A stretch of DNA of 64,000 nt, from the NCBI RefSeq assembly GCF_000524195.1, contig NW_020170583.1, positions 1,736 to 65,735 on the forward strand. Reading direction: 5' to 3'. Positions 11,901 to 24,770 of this stretch are shown here, piece after piece. The stretch comes from Echinococcus granulosus (Eukaryota; Platyhelminthes; Cestoda; Cyclophyllidea; Taeniidae). Each line of letters opens with the position of its first letter. The stretch's first letter is position 1. A program made the translations under genes and the position numbers. Below the pieces are notes generated by a model. It searched no databases. It was not told where the DNA came from and was given only the letters and a program-made list of their open reading frames with translations.

Positions 11901-14900
11901 CTTAAGTAATCTCATTTTTCGTTTGAATTATTACTTGATAACTGATACAAATGCTGTTGCGATAGCACATCTTGATATGCATCGTATGGATTTTGAGGAT
12001 TTGACATTAAATAAGGGCCATCATCATCTTCATTTCCGTACCAGGCGCGGCGAACTCAATCCGAGGTGTGTAGCAAGAAGTCCGAGGCCATAGAGAGTGT
12101 CGACACCCTCTCTGTCGGTGCCCTGAACCTGGAGAGGAGGCAGGAGGAGGATTGTGAGCAGGGCCTTATACCTCCGATGGAAGTGCAAGTTGAGGATGAA
12201 AACGAAGGTGATGATACCGAGTTAACGCAGTTTTTGTCTCTACCACTCACTACCACCACTAGTGGTAGTGACTCTCCACCTCGTCAGCCCATCTGCATGG
12301 CTTTTGGACTCGCGGAATTGGGTACCTTCTACTATGCCCTCTGCAACTACCGCCTCGCCTTTCGTTTTGCTATGTTGGCACTGGAGCAGATTAGAATGGT
12401 GCCGTGTACATCCCGTGTGGTGATTCAGGTGCTGCGATTAGCCTGTCGCATCTGCATCATTCAGAGGAAGTATGCTCTCGGTGTGAGGCTTATCAAGTGG
12501 CTGGCAAAGTTCACCAGGTTGGTTGACACCTTTTTTCACTTCCAAAATCTAATACCTGAAAGGAAATTAGGACGCGGCTTCTAGGTGCTACCTTGTAATG
12601 TATCTTACATCCACCGATTGGCTTTCAGATATGTTTCCCTATGGAAAGTGACCATCACGTAATATGTGGGCATAATGTTTTTTTTTTTTTTATAATTGTA
12701 CCCTTTCAACACAGTTTACTGACACCATTCTTCTTTCATTTGCACCACTACCTTTTAATAGGGGGAGGAGGGTCTTGGCAGGTACGCAGAAGATTGCTCT
12801 AAAAAGATTAGAATTAGGTACAGTCAGTTGCTTGTTGAGAATTGTAAGGAATTTCTCTTTTCTTTTGCCACTTTTGTTCCAGGGAAAAGTTGGGCTCTCA
12901 CAACCTCCTCTATGCCAATATCCTCCTTGACTACGGCTGCCTCCTTCTTAACACTGATAATACCACAAAAGCTGCTGAACTCTATCGAGTAAGCCTTTTT
13001 TCATTGCTATTATTACTTCCTAATTGACCGATTACGAATTTTGATCAAGGTTTTACCTGGCTCCATTTCAACCAATCAAAGGTGGCTTGTATTCCTTTCC
13101 TGTGAACCGCTTTCTAACCTGCCTGATAAATGCATCCACCAATGTGGAATTGTTAATTTGGTAGCAAACACAAAGCCATTTTCCTTCATGTGGGTGTGTA
13201 TGGGTGTGTATTTCACACTTCCTCCCAGGCGCGACTGCTAATGCGAGATCTGCCGCGATTAACATCACGGGAAAATCCTGCCCTACACCCCTCCGCGTTG
13301 TGTAATCAAAATCACGGCTCTCGTAGTCGCAACTTGGTCATGATTTAAATGCATTTTTTTGGATTTTTGATGTTTTCTAGGAATGTCAGAGGTCCTGACA
13401 ATTACATGATTTAAGGGGTGGGGTATGTCAGGAACTTGTAAAAAGAATGTAAATCCCGTTTTGACTTAAAACGTTTCGGTTGCTTTATCAACATTGATCT
13501 ATTTAGTATTAAACGATTCGGATGATGTGGCTGCCAAATTTGTGATTTCACCTCTTCCCCTGCTATCAAACCGGGGAATTTTTTTCTGAGACTGGATACT
13601 ATCGCCGAAAGTGAATCTAGCGTTTGAGTCCTTCATTTGATGTGTCAACATCCCACTCTGTTGCGATGTGGTCCGATTGGCAGTGCCAATCATGTGTGCG
13701 GTTATTATCACATGATAAGTTTTTGTGTATCTGTATGCATGTGTTTTACTTTAACTCCATGCCTATCGTGTCTCAGCCACCGACAAGGGCGTTGACTGTT
13801 CCCCTGTATTTGCAAGGTGTGCGTCGAATAAAGGTAGTTTCATTTTTTTCCCTTTTCGGTGGCAGTCTGATAATGAGTGCCAAACTTTTTGACAGACTTT
13901 TTAAGATAAAAATGAATGGTTGTTTGACACGATTGAATGCAGTAGTGTAGGTTTTCTGCGTTGGTTGTCTTTCACACATTTTTCGGTTGAAGGTTTTCGT
14001 TTTTCGGTGGTCACTCTGCAAAGGCTTTTTGTAGTATCGTCGAATGAAAAAAGTCCTCGCGTTAACTTGTGGCGAGTACGCAACTTGTTAAGGCCATGCG
14101 TTAGCGTCTTCAATAGAGGCCATAGATGGCTGTAAAACGTGGCTTTTCCGTTTTGTTGCTTTGACCCCACCTTCGCCTCCTCCAGCAATAAGGTCCTCCA
14201 CAAATGTTTTCTTGGCCTGAAACAAATACCGTTTTAACCCATTGGGTCTAAGGGCGCCTCAAATTCTCGCGATTTTCTCGCCCGAGCTCATACGTCACTT
14301 GTTACATCAGATCGCTTTACAAACAGATTGGTTGCTTTCGCAGCACTAAAAGTAGACTTAGAATGTCCCTGACCAGATAATTATCTTTACTTCTTAAAAG
14401 GCACTTAAATAAGTCAGCTCGGGTATTACAGGTATTGGTGGGCAATTTTTCCGCCACATCTTGGTAGCAAAACTGTTAGCTGGACCAGGCCTTTAAGCTT
14501 ATTCATAGTGTCCCTGGGTGCTCAAGATTTCAAACACTGGAGAGGAACTGTTTATTGACTTAGCAATTCGTTCTTTGGCGTTTGGCACAGGTTTTCCATT
14601 TACTTTGGGTTTGCCGAACTTCATTCTAAGACGAAAGTCTATAAGTCATTGTGCACCTTTTACACTGGGTGAAACATTTGCGAACAGGTGAAGTGAAGAA
14701 TTTTTAATCTAGTGTGAATGAATGAATGAATCTGGGTTTTCTCCACTTAACGATCCTGAGTAATTGCAGGGACTGTTCACCGTTCATTGTGAAGTTTTAA
14801 CCTTTGGAGGCGGCAAAACAGGTAAAATAGGGAATCGTGCTTATTCACTTTGTAAGTTGTACTGTGGTTATACCTGTGTAGAAGTAATAAGGTGGTGGAA

Positions 14901-17900
14901 AACTTGCAGCCAAATGTGAATAACCGATTTTGTAGGGGGATGAAAGTAACAAAAAAGTATTAACGAAGGGAGTAGCTAAAACACGGCCAGTGGCGGTCCA
15001 GTAGTTGCTGCTCGCTAGCGGAGGCAACAATGGTTCAGGCAAGTGTCCTAAAACTTGAAAAGGGAGAAAAGGGAAAAAAGGGGGGAGAAGGCACTAGAGG
15101 ACAGAAATAGACAGCAATTACACTTAGTACTTTTTCCACGGACTTCCATCCAATTGCGTCGTCGTTTAGGACTTCTGTACCTACTGGTTAAACATATCTG
15201 TGGTGGACTTGCGATTTTACACTCAATCAATTTGTTGTCCCTGAATGTAGCTAAAGGAATTTTGTCCTAGGAAATTTGTAGTGCAGACTTGGTGATTAAT
15301 GGATGTGGACGCACCTGGTTTCTTCTGGCAGCTCAGTACTTTGTGCCTCTGACATAGTGTCGATTCCCATTAGCATTACGATGTTCTAAACTTATCATTG
15401 GTGATATTGGACCTTTCATATCTGGTGGCCGGTTGGAAAGCTCCTCCACCTACGCCAATCTCTGTTACTATTGCGGTCGTCAATTAATCAAGTCGGACTT
15501 CCCGTAAATAATGCAAAGGTGATGTTTCTCATAATTTGTCCAGTCTCTTCTCAACCCTGTCAGAGATGATCCTCTCAGCTGTGTTAATCTCTCCCTCCAG
15601 ATAATGACGAATCCTTTTTGATAATGAGTGTGTGTTTGTTGAGGGGATATACTGATGTGGTTCTCTCCACCCACTTTGCAGATCGGACTGGCAATGGTGG
15701 CGGACTGTTTGCCTGGCTTGAGCATGGCGGCGTCATTGGCTTTGGAGGACTTGGCCTATGCCTACTACGTGCTAGAGTACACCTCGGGCGAGTTCGACTT
15801 CGCTTTGAACTGCGCGGATAGGGCTATTGATATGCTGAGACGGCTCAGACACCAGTACTGCATGCAGTGCGCCTCTGCTAATCGTGTCAAAGGTGAGTCA
15901 GTTTATCTATGCTTCCTTTCCCAGTTCATCAATCCTGTTCGTCAATTTTATCGTCTTCATTCCTCTCTGTTTTTCTGCACATCTTGGTGTTTGAGGAAGT
16001 CTGTAGAGAATTTGTAGCCACTGAAACCGAAATACCCTCAACCGTGTGTATATCAAGATACCCTAAACTGAATACTTTCTATTTAACGTTTCCTGACTAA
16101 TGACCCAAAGACTAGTTTTAGTTTTTTTGCTTAAGTTTAGGTACGGGGTAATGGGATATCGCGTGAAATTTGTGGAGATATTAGTGCTTTTTTTATAACC
16201 TGACTCGGAGGTTCATTATGAGGGTATTACTTGACAGGTTAATCGACCTCTAAGCCTTTCTGCCATTATATGGGACTCCAAATGTTTCAAAGGTGGAAAT
16301 TTTCAGCTTCGAACTTCCCCATTTTGTACAAATTTATAAATGATTGGGTTGACGAATAGGGTGGACACTCTCCAAACCTTTGAATACATGTACAATTCAT
16401 AAAACTTCTGGTTCTGGATGTCAGTGGCACATTGCATGTGTCTGAACTACCCAAGAAAATCCCCCTTCTGACCTGTAAAAAGATTTGGTGTGCATCTAAC
16501 AACATGATGGCTGAAAGGAGAAGCCAATGGCTCACTCCTAAATAATTCCATCCTGCGGCAGAACAAAGAAGGCTTTGGAAAACTCAGGCGGAATTTTCCC
16601 AGTTCAAGATTCATAATTTTATACTTTTGATTTGCAGAAGTAATTGAGTCTATTTAAAAGAGGCTTTCACATTACCTTTCCTTGCTATTTTTGTAGCTGG
16701 GAACGTCCTGAGGGATTTGTAGCTATTTGGTCGACTCGCTTTGTATGTTAACTTTTGTGTAGCACACAAACATGGAAAGGAGAGTAGATGGGTTACTAGA
16801 CATCTGGAAGATGAGATATTCTTATTCTAAACCCAACAGCGTCTGGAAGGTTAAAATAAAAGGGGCAACGGCTGGCATAATATTTGGCCTTCGGTCTTGT
16901 AGCCTGTTTAAGAGGGTGCAGGAACTGGTAAGGCGTCTTCAGTGCTGAAGTACATACTCGGGAGAGAAAGATGAGATGGGTCAGTGCTTCATCACTTTCC
17001 ACCGAGAATGGCCCAGACCCTCTCAGCAGACTACTTTCAATTGAATAAACGTTTGTGACTGTGCATCCTTAATTAAGAGCCAAGCGTCGTCGTTGGTTTT
17101 ATCATGGATAAAAAGTGATGATAACCTTTATGCTCCCCCATTTCCAGCTCTCATCTTGGAGGAGATTGCAATTGACGACGGCAATCCCGAGGTGATGCAC
17201 GCGAAACTAATGGACGCCAGGAATCTGCATTTACTCTCACTGGATTTATGTGAAAGGGTGAATTTCATTGTTTACTCAAAATTAAATTAATCTCTTTGTT
17301 TCGTTTAAATGAACTTCTCGTGGGAAGTGACAATAATGGGCTGTACAGCCATGGATAAGAAAATAAACCCCACTCTTTAATCTCATGGTAAAATTCTGAT
17401 TCAAAACACACACTATTTATGCCCATTAATGATCGAGCGTTGAATTGTCAAGTAAATTGGCCATTGTCAGGACAAACTCGTTTTCCCTCTTCTCAGACTT
17501 TCGGTGTGTGGAATATTCAAACAGCCAAACACTTTGGTAATCTTGGTCGTCTTTTTCAATCCCTGGAACACAACCAGGTGAGCCATTTTTCTTAACAGAC
17601 TACCTCTTTATGGTTGGTCGCACAGTTAAATTTCTCTACTGTCTCTGCGCTTTCGCATTGCTTTGATGTGGTTGGCTCTCCGTGGACGTCCGCTCTCTAG
17701 CTACTGAAATTACTGGGCTATTTAGATTTTTCGCTCGTGATTGTGGTGTTCGATATTGATAAATCCTCTTTGTTTTGTGTCCTTTGTGACGTAGTGAGTC
17801 TAAGGCGTTGATTGTATTTCGTAATGCAGTATGACTTCTGCCTCCTTATATTGGGAGTCGGTACATGGGGCCGACTCCCCCCCCCCCTTCTTCAGCCTTA

Positions 17901-19144
17901 CCGTTGCTGTAATCCCACTGCAGTGGAAATGTTGTATTTGTGGTGTCCTATAACCACCTGTTAGACAAGAAAGATTGTTTTTGAAAGACGCGGATTCAAC
18001 TGTCCTACGTTCTTGACAGTTTGACCTCGTTCTACAGCGTGCGTGTCCTGCCAACTGCCTTTTGTGGGAATATTTATCCAAAGGCGAAATGGCTTACTAA
18101 GACCTGCGCCAAACAAGCTAGCTTCATAAAGCCACACGCTATTTTCATCTCTCTCCAATCACTTATCTGGATTAAGTTTACCTTCCCATTACGTGGAGAT
18201 GTATTGAGTCCTTGAAGGGATGCAAAATGTGTTTTGGAGTTGTCCCACTGCGGTTCCGCCTCATCACTGGAGTAGGTGGCAAAAGTCAGTGTTGTTTCTG
18301 GTAGCCCCATTGTGAGTTCCCACAAATTTAGTCGCCTACAGCAGATGCTGCCTTTCTGTCACATTTTGGCATGAGCTCCGGCTATGGAATAACCTATACC
18401 GCTTCTACAAGAAAACGTGCGAGCTAGAAGGGTTATTTTTTTATGAGATCCTAATATTGAATGCAATCACGGTTTGCAACAGTTTCATTTTTATCGTTTT
18501 TATTTTTTGGCATCCGTCATACAGACTGCGGAAGAAATGCATTTGAAGGCCATTATGATCAAGGAGCGTCTTCTGGGTCCAGATGACTTTGAAGTAGGTC
18601 TCAGTATCGGCCATCTGGCTAGCCTCTATAACTACCATATGAATATGTATGATAAAGCAGAGGAACTCTACCTTCGCTCCATTCAGATCAGTAAGTTTGC
18701 AAATACTTTTTTTCACACCATCTTTCTCTCTCCTAAGGTAAGTGGCTTCGTTCTCTTCCTTACCGTATAGGTTTGGATCTCTTCGGTCCCGGCTACAGTG
18801 GCTTGGAGTACGACTACCGGGGTCTGCAGCGTGTCTACCGCAAGACGAACAATGCACAGAAGTTGGCGGAGTACAGTCGTTTGTTCGACGAGTGGATGGA
18901 GCACAGGTTGGAACACCACATGCCAGAATTTATGCATTTCCTCGCCAGCAACGAGACGGAACACTTTGAACCGAATCCACCGGAAGGCACTTCTTTGGAA
19001 CAGTTAGTGGTAGACTTCCACGGCGAATTTGACTCCAGACTGGGCATTGCAGCGGTGCAGAGTGGTGTAGAGACAGTGGAAGTGATTGGCAGAACTGTCA
19101 CTCCGACATTGGAGGGCGAGGCGAGTCGTTCTACGGGTCTGTAG
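8902..19144 (+). CDS. APPBP2: APPBP2 orthologue, TPR substrate receptor, 13 exons, 891 aa
   Basis: Exons 8902-9273, 9308-9441, 9480-9526, 9618-9879, 9920-9970, 10066-10354, 12045-12517, 12883-12988, 15682-15892, 17148-17257, 17497-17577, 18525-18690 and 18771-19144 join in phase (892 codons with stop). Diagnostic blocks are EDLAYAYYVLEYTSGEFD in exon 9, ALILEEIAID at the start of exon 10 (about residue 649), QTAKHFGNLGRLFQS in exon 11, the TPR repeats AEEMHLKAI and IGHLASLYNYHMN in exon 12, and GYSGLEYDYRGL in exon 13. The family binds the basolateral sorting tail of APP, relates to kinesin light chain TPRs, and serves as a CUL2-elongin substrate receptor. Human APPBP2 has 585 residues. The excess here comes from a divergent N-terminal half and an acidic, Thr/Ser-rich insert at the start of exon 7. 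Introns are as short as 34 and 40 nt and as long as 2.7 kb. Exons 2-6 are the least certain. Confidence 0.88.
12045..12270 (+). other. Acidic low-complexity insert within APPBP2 exon 7
   Basis: About the first 75 codons of exon 7 are rich in Glu, Asp, Ser and Thr (ERRQEED, EDENEGDD, LTTTTSGSDS). They precede the conserved TPR block that begins near the FGLAELGTFYYAL motif. I know of no counterpart in vertebrate APPBP2, where the flanking TPRs lie much closer together. It probably forms a disordered surface loop. Confidence 0.55.
14716..14731. repeat. (GAAT)4 microsatellite
   Basis: Four perfect GAAT units inside a large APPBP2 intron. A simple repeat of no evident function. Confidence 0.9.
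17877..17887. repeat. Homopolymer C run, 11 nt
   Basis: Eleven consecutive C in the APPBP2 intron between exons 11 and 12. Its length may be imprecise in the assembly. No coding effect. Confidence 0.85.
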
Positions 19145-21047
19145 TCGTCTGACTACTCCAATTGTACATAGGGGGAGGGGAGAGAAGATACGGGTACTTT
19201 TTACCCGTCTGTTGTTTGCTTTCTGGTCATATGCGTATTGACTTCTTAATGACATTTATCTTCTTGTGTCTGTTTTATGCAGAAGAGAATTTCTGCTGTT
19301 ACGTCTCTAAGTGCTCGTCTTTCAGCGTCTCATTTTTGCCACAACTGTGCGAAAATTTCGCGCCGATTTCTAACTTCTTGGAGTTGGTGAAGTTGGCAGC
19401 CAAATGTTCTGAGACTTCTCCTTTGTTTTTGAAAGAAACTGAAAATGAGAGCGGTGATGAACCAAGTGAATAGTTGAGTATCACGTGAAGAAAGTTAATA
19501 AGGGGTACAGTGCGGTGCGATGTCTACGCAGTTGTGCACATTCGTTTCATGGAGTCCGTATCTACTAGAGACATCGGTATCTCCAGAGACCGTTCCTGTT
19601 TCTCCCCTTTTTGTTCTATTTTACTCTCCTCCTTTCTGAACCTTCTAGGGCGTATTAAAAACCCCCCCTCTTGTTCGGTTTCCGCTGACTGACCAATGTC
19701 ACATGTTGATAAACTTGAAATGTGCTAGCAATCGTCTTGAAGCCAAGGTTTATAAGACCCCACAAGCACGCGAGGATGCGGCCATCTCAGGCCTTCCGTG
19801 GCCATCCGTGGGAACGTGTGCCCACATCGAGTAGCCTGTTCGCTCAGACGTGCCAAAAATCAGGACTCCTGCAATGGCTGTTTATGAATCCCCAGTTGGC
19901 AAAAGTGAGGTCAAAATTCCAGAAATACTAACGCAGAAATTACGAGCTTCCTAAAATTCCACACGCCAGTATGGGACAACCCCGAGGCCGAAATTGTGCG
20001 CGTTCAATCTGGGAGTTTGAGAGGCAATCCAGTTCCTAGTATACCTTTACGCATGTCAAATACCTGTCAAGTTAATCCGAAACACACCGGCTTATAAGCT
20101 AGTCAAATAAGTGTGGCTCCTACTTTTGGCAGGTAGGCTTTTTAGAGTACTTAGTCCCTTCAAACCAACCCATTTACTCATCCCACGAGACGGAAGCTTG
20201 CACATCCCACCATTATAAATCTGTTTTTGACACCAGGCATCAGTAACCAAAAACAAACCCAGACCCGTCCCAATTCCACAACTCGGAAAGGGTAGGAATC
20301 GAAGTAAGGCAGTGTACCCCACCCAATCCCAAAGTGTAAATTTTTTAACGGGGAGGTGGTACGAGGTCCTATGTCCCATTGTTTCTGAAGGGGTGGATTT
20401 TCCTGCATAGCATTTCATCAAGTAGACAAACAAATTGCTTGACATCCCGTGAGTCGACAGTTGCATCGGTGGTCAACTACACCCACCAGCAGGAGAAAAT
20501 AAAGCATGACCTTTTGTGAATGAAGCAGTGTAGGCCTTAGAAGCGGGTAGTTGGGGTGGATTGTTTAGAATTTCAGCCAGCATATGTTAATGCATAACAT
20601 GTGACACCCATCCGGCTAGTGGCTTTTACCATAATTTTCTTCTTGTTGCTGCCACAAGTATTAATTCCATCGTCCCTCTTCGCATGCCGTGCCCCCTCCA
20701 CAAGATACTTAACAAATATGCTGGAAATCTTCTGACACTTAGGAATCGACTTCATGTGGGTCCGTAATGCGGATAAGCTCGAATCAAGCCCATCAATTTT
20801 GACCGATGGAAGACGGACAGAGAGTGCCCAATGGACTTGACACGTTTTCAGCACGTCATCTTTCCTTACATTGGTTGGACGGAGTGGATACGTTTTATTC
20901 TCCGAAACGTTCAAAGACTCCTTTCTAACTGACTTTAGAATGAAAGAGGACCTCTTTTAGGCTCGCTGGACTTGTGCTAATTGACCTCTTACACATAAAG
21001 CCAAAAATAAACATTATGGCAGGCCTCAGGATAAATACTACAAAAAG
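19145..21047. other. APPBP2 to DEG/ENaC intergenic region
   Basis: Contains the APPBP2 3' flank and no confident gene. A plus-strand frame ends at 19473 behind a good acceptor (ttttatgcag at 19282) and finishes in an acidic stretch; it could be an alternative last exon or a 3' UTR. Minus-strand open stretches of 124 and 113 codons at 20092-20466 and 20573-20914 match nothing I recognise and lack convincing splice context. The AATAAA near 20498 is too far from the APPBP2 stop to assign. Confidence 0.45.
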
Positions 21048-23488
21048 ATGCAAAAATCCATATTTTCCACGCGGACGGATTCAAATCTCAAGACAGCTTC
21101 AAATGAGCCGAAGTTAGCGTGCTGCTGTACCGTAGGAAAAAAGTCTCGCTATCCCGCCATCACTGCTTTTGAAATGTTTAAATTTTTGAGATACTTTCAC
21201 CGAAAAGAGCGTGTCAACACCAACACCTCAGCATTAGCTGACGCACAAGGTAACATTGAGAAGGAGAAATTCTACCGTCAGCGACGCAATACCGCGCGTA
21301 TGCGTATGCGTCTCCTACGATGGATTGTGTGGATGGATTTTGCGGGCACTACTACACTTCATGGACCGGCTCACCTCTCCACCACTCGGGGCAAAACTCG
21401 CATCTACTATGCTTTGGTAGTGACCCTTTGTTCCATTCTCTTCATTTTTCATACCGCCCACCTTATTCGTCACTTTCGAGCCTATCCCATTCTCACCGCC
21501 ATTAAGTACGATAACATGGATTTTCGTTATCCGGACATCACACTGTGTCCACACAGTCCCTTTACTGACGCTCAATTGTTCGCAGATAATGAGACTTCTG
21601 CACTAATAGAACGAGTCTATGCCATGGCCAAGGAGAAGTGGTGGCGAAATCCCGATGTTCTCAACATGTCACCCAATGCCTTTGTTAAACGAAGCCTTCT
21701 TGGACAGTTCTATCGAAATTCCTTAAAAATTGGGAAAAGACTATTTGATCATGTCATTTTTTGCGAGGTAAATGCTTTTTAGAAAGCGATTACCTCTCCC
21801 GTAAATTTAATAGTGAAGTAGAAATGGTTATTCTTATCTTTATTCTCTAGTTGAATGGAGTAGACTGTCTGGACCAATTCCTAGTGACTGAGCATCCAGT
21901 GTATTACCGATGTTTCACATTGCGTATCAAGCAAAATCCACCATTTCCAGCTGGACCGACACATGGAGTGCAAATTGTGTTGCATCGAGGTCCAAGGAAT
22001 GCTCAACCACTGTTGGTTTTGGACGAAAGTGAACCCTTCCTTGTGCAGTCAAATGTGGCACCACTTAACAAGAGTAGTCTGCGTCCTAATGCCTCGCGGG
22101 TAACCGCTGCTCTGCCTAAAGATGGCTTTTATGTGGTTTTCCATGAGTACAAGACCTTTCCAAATTATCCTCTACAGGTAGTTTGATTTGAAATGTGTGA
22201 TTTTGTTACAATTTGCGTACCACTTCCACCACTTTTGATGCATGTCAAATCGCCTGAATGTTTGACTGACTTAGAATCTGGCTAATGGACTAACCCTGCG
22301 TTACGGTCGATTCACAAGGATCGGGTTATCGTCTATGGACTTGAATTCAATCAACCTTAAGAGGCGTCCCTGTTTATTCTCTGAAAGCATTCCAAAAATT
22401 CAACTATCCAGGCATGATCGCATGTCGGACAGTAATTTTAAATCAGATAAACGTAAGTTCTTTGGGGTTTAGGGCACAAAAATGGGGTTTTTTAATACAA
22501 AAAAGGAGCACTTAAAGGTGAACATTCTTGTTCTTTAGCTAAGGAGGATGAAACCCTATCAGAGTTCGAGTACACTCAACAATCGTGTCTGGCAAACTTT
22601 CGACAACTTTTGACCAAAGAAGAGTGTGGGTGTTTCTCTGACGCCTATTCCATTCCCTACAGCGCACGACATGTGGGGCTAAAATATTGTCTTGATGTGG
22701 AACAGAGCTCCAGCAATGTTGTCAAGATGCCCGAAATTATTGCCTGTGTTCATAAAGTGGAAAATATGACAGACGCTGAGGTAATTCCATGCCCCCTTGC
22801 CTACCTCGCTTGATGCATCTTTGTTCGCCAGAATTATAAAGCCTCTTAAACTACTGGACAGTGGTATGACTTTTAAGATCGACGATTCCTTTTTATTTGA
22901 TAAATACAGATTGCAAAAGCAGTGATACCCACGATTCCCGGTGATGGTATGAAGGGATGTCCACTGCGCTGTGATCAGCGCGACTTTCATATTCATCTGC
23001 ACTACACCTCTGACCTGAAGCAAGACTTTGATCCGGAGAGATTCATAACTTACTTTGAACGTGTTCAACTTCTGGGTAAGAATAACAGCTTCACACCACA
23101 CATACAATTGGATGGTGCAAAGATTAATGCTACAGAGCTCATTGTTTTGGACATTAGTCCTATATCGGAGGGCGTGAGCCAGGTAAGGTCACGGAAGTTG
23201 CTGTTGCTTTGCTGGTATTGAAGAACTGCAATAATTTTATACTTTCAGATAGTAGAAGACCGCGCATACACGGTAATTCAATTTCTAAGTGAACTGGGTG
23301 GTGTTTCGGGCTTGTATGTTGGCATAACGCTCTACACTTTAGCGGAGTTATTTGATCTCACGGTGCGCTTCCTCATGCTCTTTGTTCCCTATATTTGGTA
23401 CCAATTTCGTTATAAAAGGCAAAAGAAGCATAATAAAAGCTTTCAAGACCTGATGGAACAGATCGAAAAGGAGCCTGAGGTGAAATAG
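21048..23488 (+). CDS. DEG/ENaC-family (ASIC-like) sodium channel subunit, six exons, 659 aa
   Basis: Exons 21048-21767, 21851-22177, 22275-22452, 22539-22780, 22910-23182 and 23249-23488 join in phase to 660 codons with stop. The N-terminal cytoplasmic segment carries the family His-Gly gating motif (TLHG, H105-G106). TM1 spans about residues 119-140. A large Cys-rich ectodomain follows, with paired cysteines such as CGCF and CPLRC. The pre-TM2/TM2 segment (residues about 590-630) reads AYTVIQFLSELGG, then GLYVGIT, then LAELFDL, closely resembling ASIC channels. Both termini should be cytoplasmic and the protein should act as a trimeric plasma-membrane cation channel. The selectivity triplet usually written G-x-S is G-I-T here (605-607). 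The ligand (acid, peptide or mechanical) cannot be told from sequence. ATG 21048 is the first Met after an in-frame stop. An AATAAA lies about 220 nt after the stop codon. Confidence 0.9.
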
Positions 23489-24770
23489 ATTCGTCTATTA
23501 ACATACGTCTTCTTTTCTTTCGGGATGAATAAGTGTTACAACAAGTCGAAGGTAGCAGATTTTATTAAATCCCGGGCGCTAGCTAATCTATGGAGGGATA
23601 AAAGCCTAGTCAAAGTTTAAAATTCAAATCCATTCTTGGATAAAATTGATTTTGACTTTAGTTTAATAAGTTGGAAATTGTGAGCTAAGTAGGATACTTG
23701 TACTCGAAATAAAGTTCGTGTTAATCGTTGTGTGAGGGACATTAATCTACGTTATGGTACAGAAATCCAGCATTCGCTTTAAAGTCCAACAAGACCAAAT
23801 AATCAAATTAAAATATAAAACAGGATCACAAATATAAGCACTCTTCACTTATTAAGAAATCAGTACTGCAGGTTATATACTATGACATTACTGTATTTTA
23901 TAACACTTGCAGTTGGACCCGAAGGCAGTTGTTCATAGCATGATATGGGTTTTAATACCCCCTTTAGCTAAGCGGTCTCTCCGGTTAGGTCACCTGGTCA
24001 TGCCTATGGTGTCCCACGCTTTGTAAGAGTTAGTAAGGTATTTTGCCCTGACACAACCATTTACAAGTTCAGAATCGCTCAGAAGACTTATTTGTGACAT
24101 GTATATGGTGTAATCATTTCATTATAATTGCTCAAGTTTATGATCCTATAACCATGTTAGAGAAGCATTCCAATCTGCGTGCTTCCATGCGATACTTGTA
24201 TCTTACCACAGCAATTAATTGTTTGGGACGCCATCCATATTTACAAAATACAAATATGGTTGTTTTGTTTTATGGAGCTCTCTCGTTTTAAAAGCTCAAT
24301 TTTAGCCTAAGTTATCACCCGAGAGCATGATAACCCATTTCTGCATGCAGGTTTTAGAGGAAGTTTTTGATTATAGGCATATTTTTCCCCAAACGCACTT
24401 GTTTTCTATTCCTGGGTGCTGTTTTTTCATTAGACAGTGTATTTAATGCCCACGTATTTCATAGTTGCGCACTCTGATATGTAGAACGTAGGACGAATCT
24501 TGTCGGCCTTCAATTTGAAAGGGTTTTGTGCTAATAGCTTATTATCTGGGGTAGGCCCGTATTTATTTAACAAAAATGAGTTATCTAATGCAGTTTTGAA
24601 CATCATCCTCTTTTGTTCAATGCAAGTTTACGCTGCTTTAAGTTTGCCGTTAGTGTTGTCTTGGTGTCTTTCGACACCTCTTGTGAAAGCTTTGAAAATG
24701 ATCTTGCTGGTGATATAATTTCGTTGTTTTCGCTTACTGTCTTGTTGCTATCACTAGATCGAGTAAGAAG
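23489..24770. other. DEG/ENaC to DCAF1 intergenic spacer
   Basis: AT-rich spacer containing the channel 3' UTR with its AATAAA at 23708. Presumably it also holds the DCAF1 promoter and 5' UTR, but no promoter element could be identified by eye. No coding frame stands out. Confidence 0.5.
23708..23713 (+). promoter_or_regulatory. Polyadenylation signal of the DEG/ENaC gene
   Basis: A canonical AATAAA lies about 220 nt downstream of the channel stop codon in AT-rich sequence. It is the first canonical signal noticed after that stop. Assignment is by position only. Confidence 0.5.

Noticed and set aside
13173..13215. Short GTGTGT-rich stretch
   Set aside because: Too short and irregular to be a meaningful repeat; intronic.
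20092..20914. Two long minus-strand frames between APPBP2 and the channel gene
   Set aside because: No recognisable motif or splice pattern. Frames of this length are expected by chance in 64 kb.
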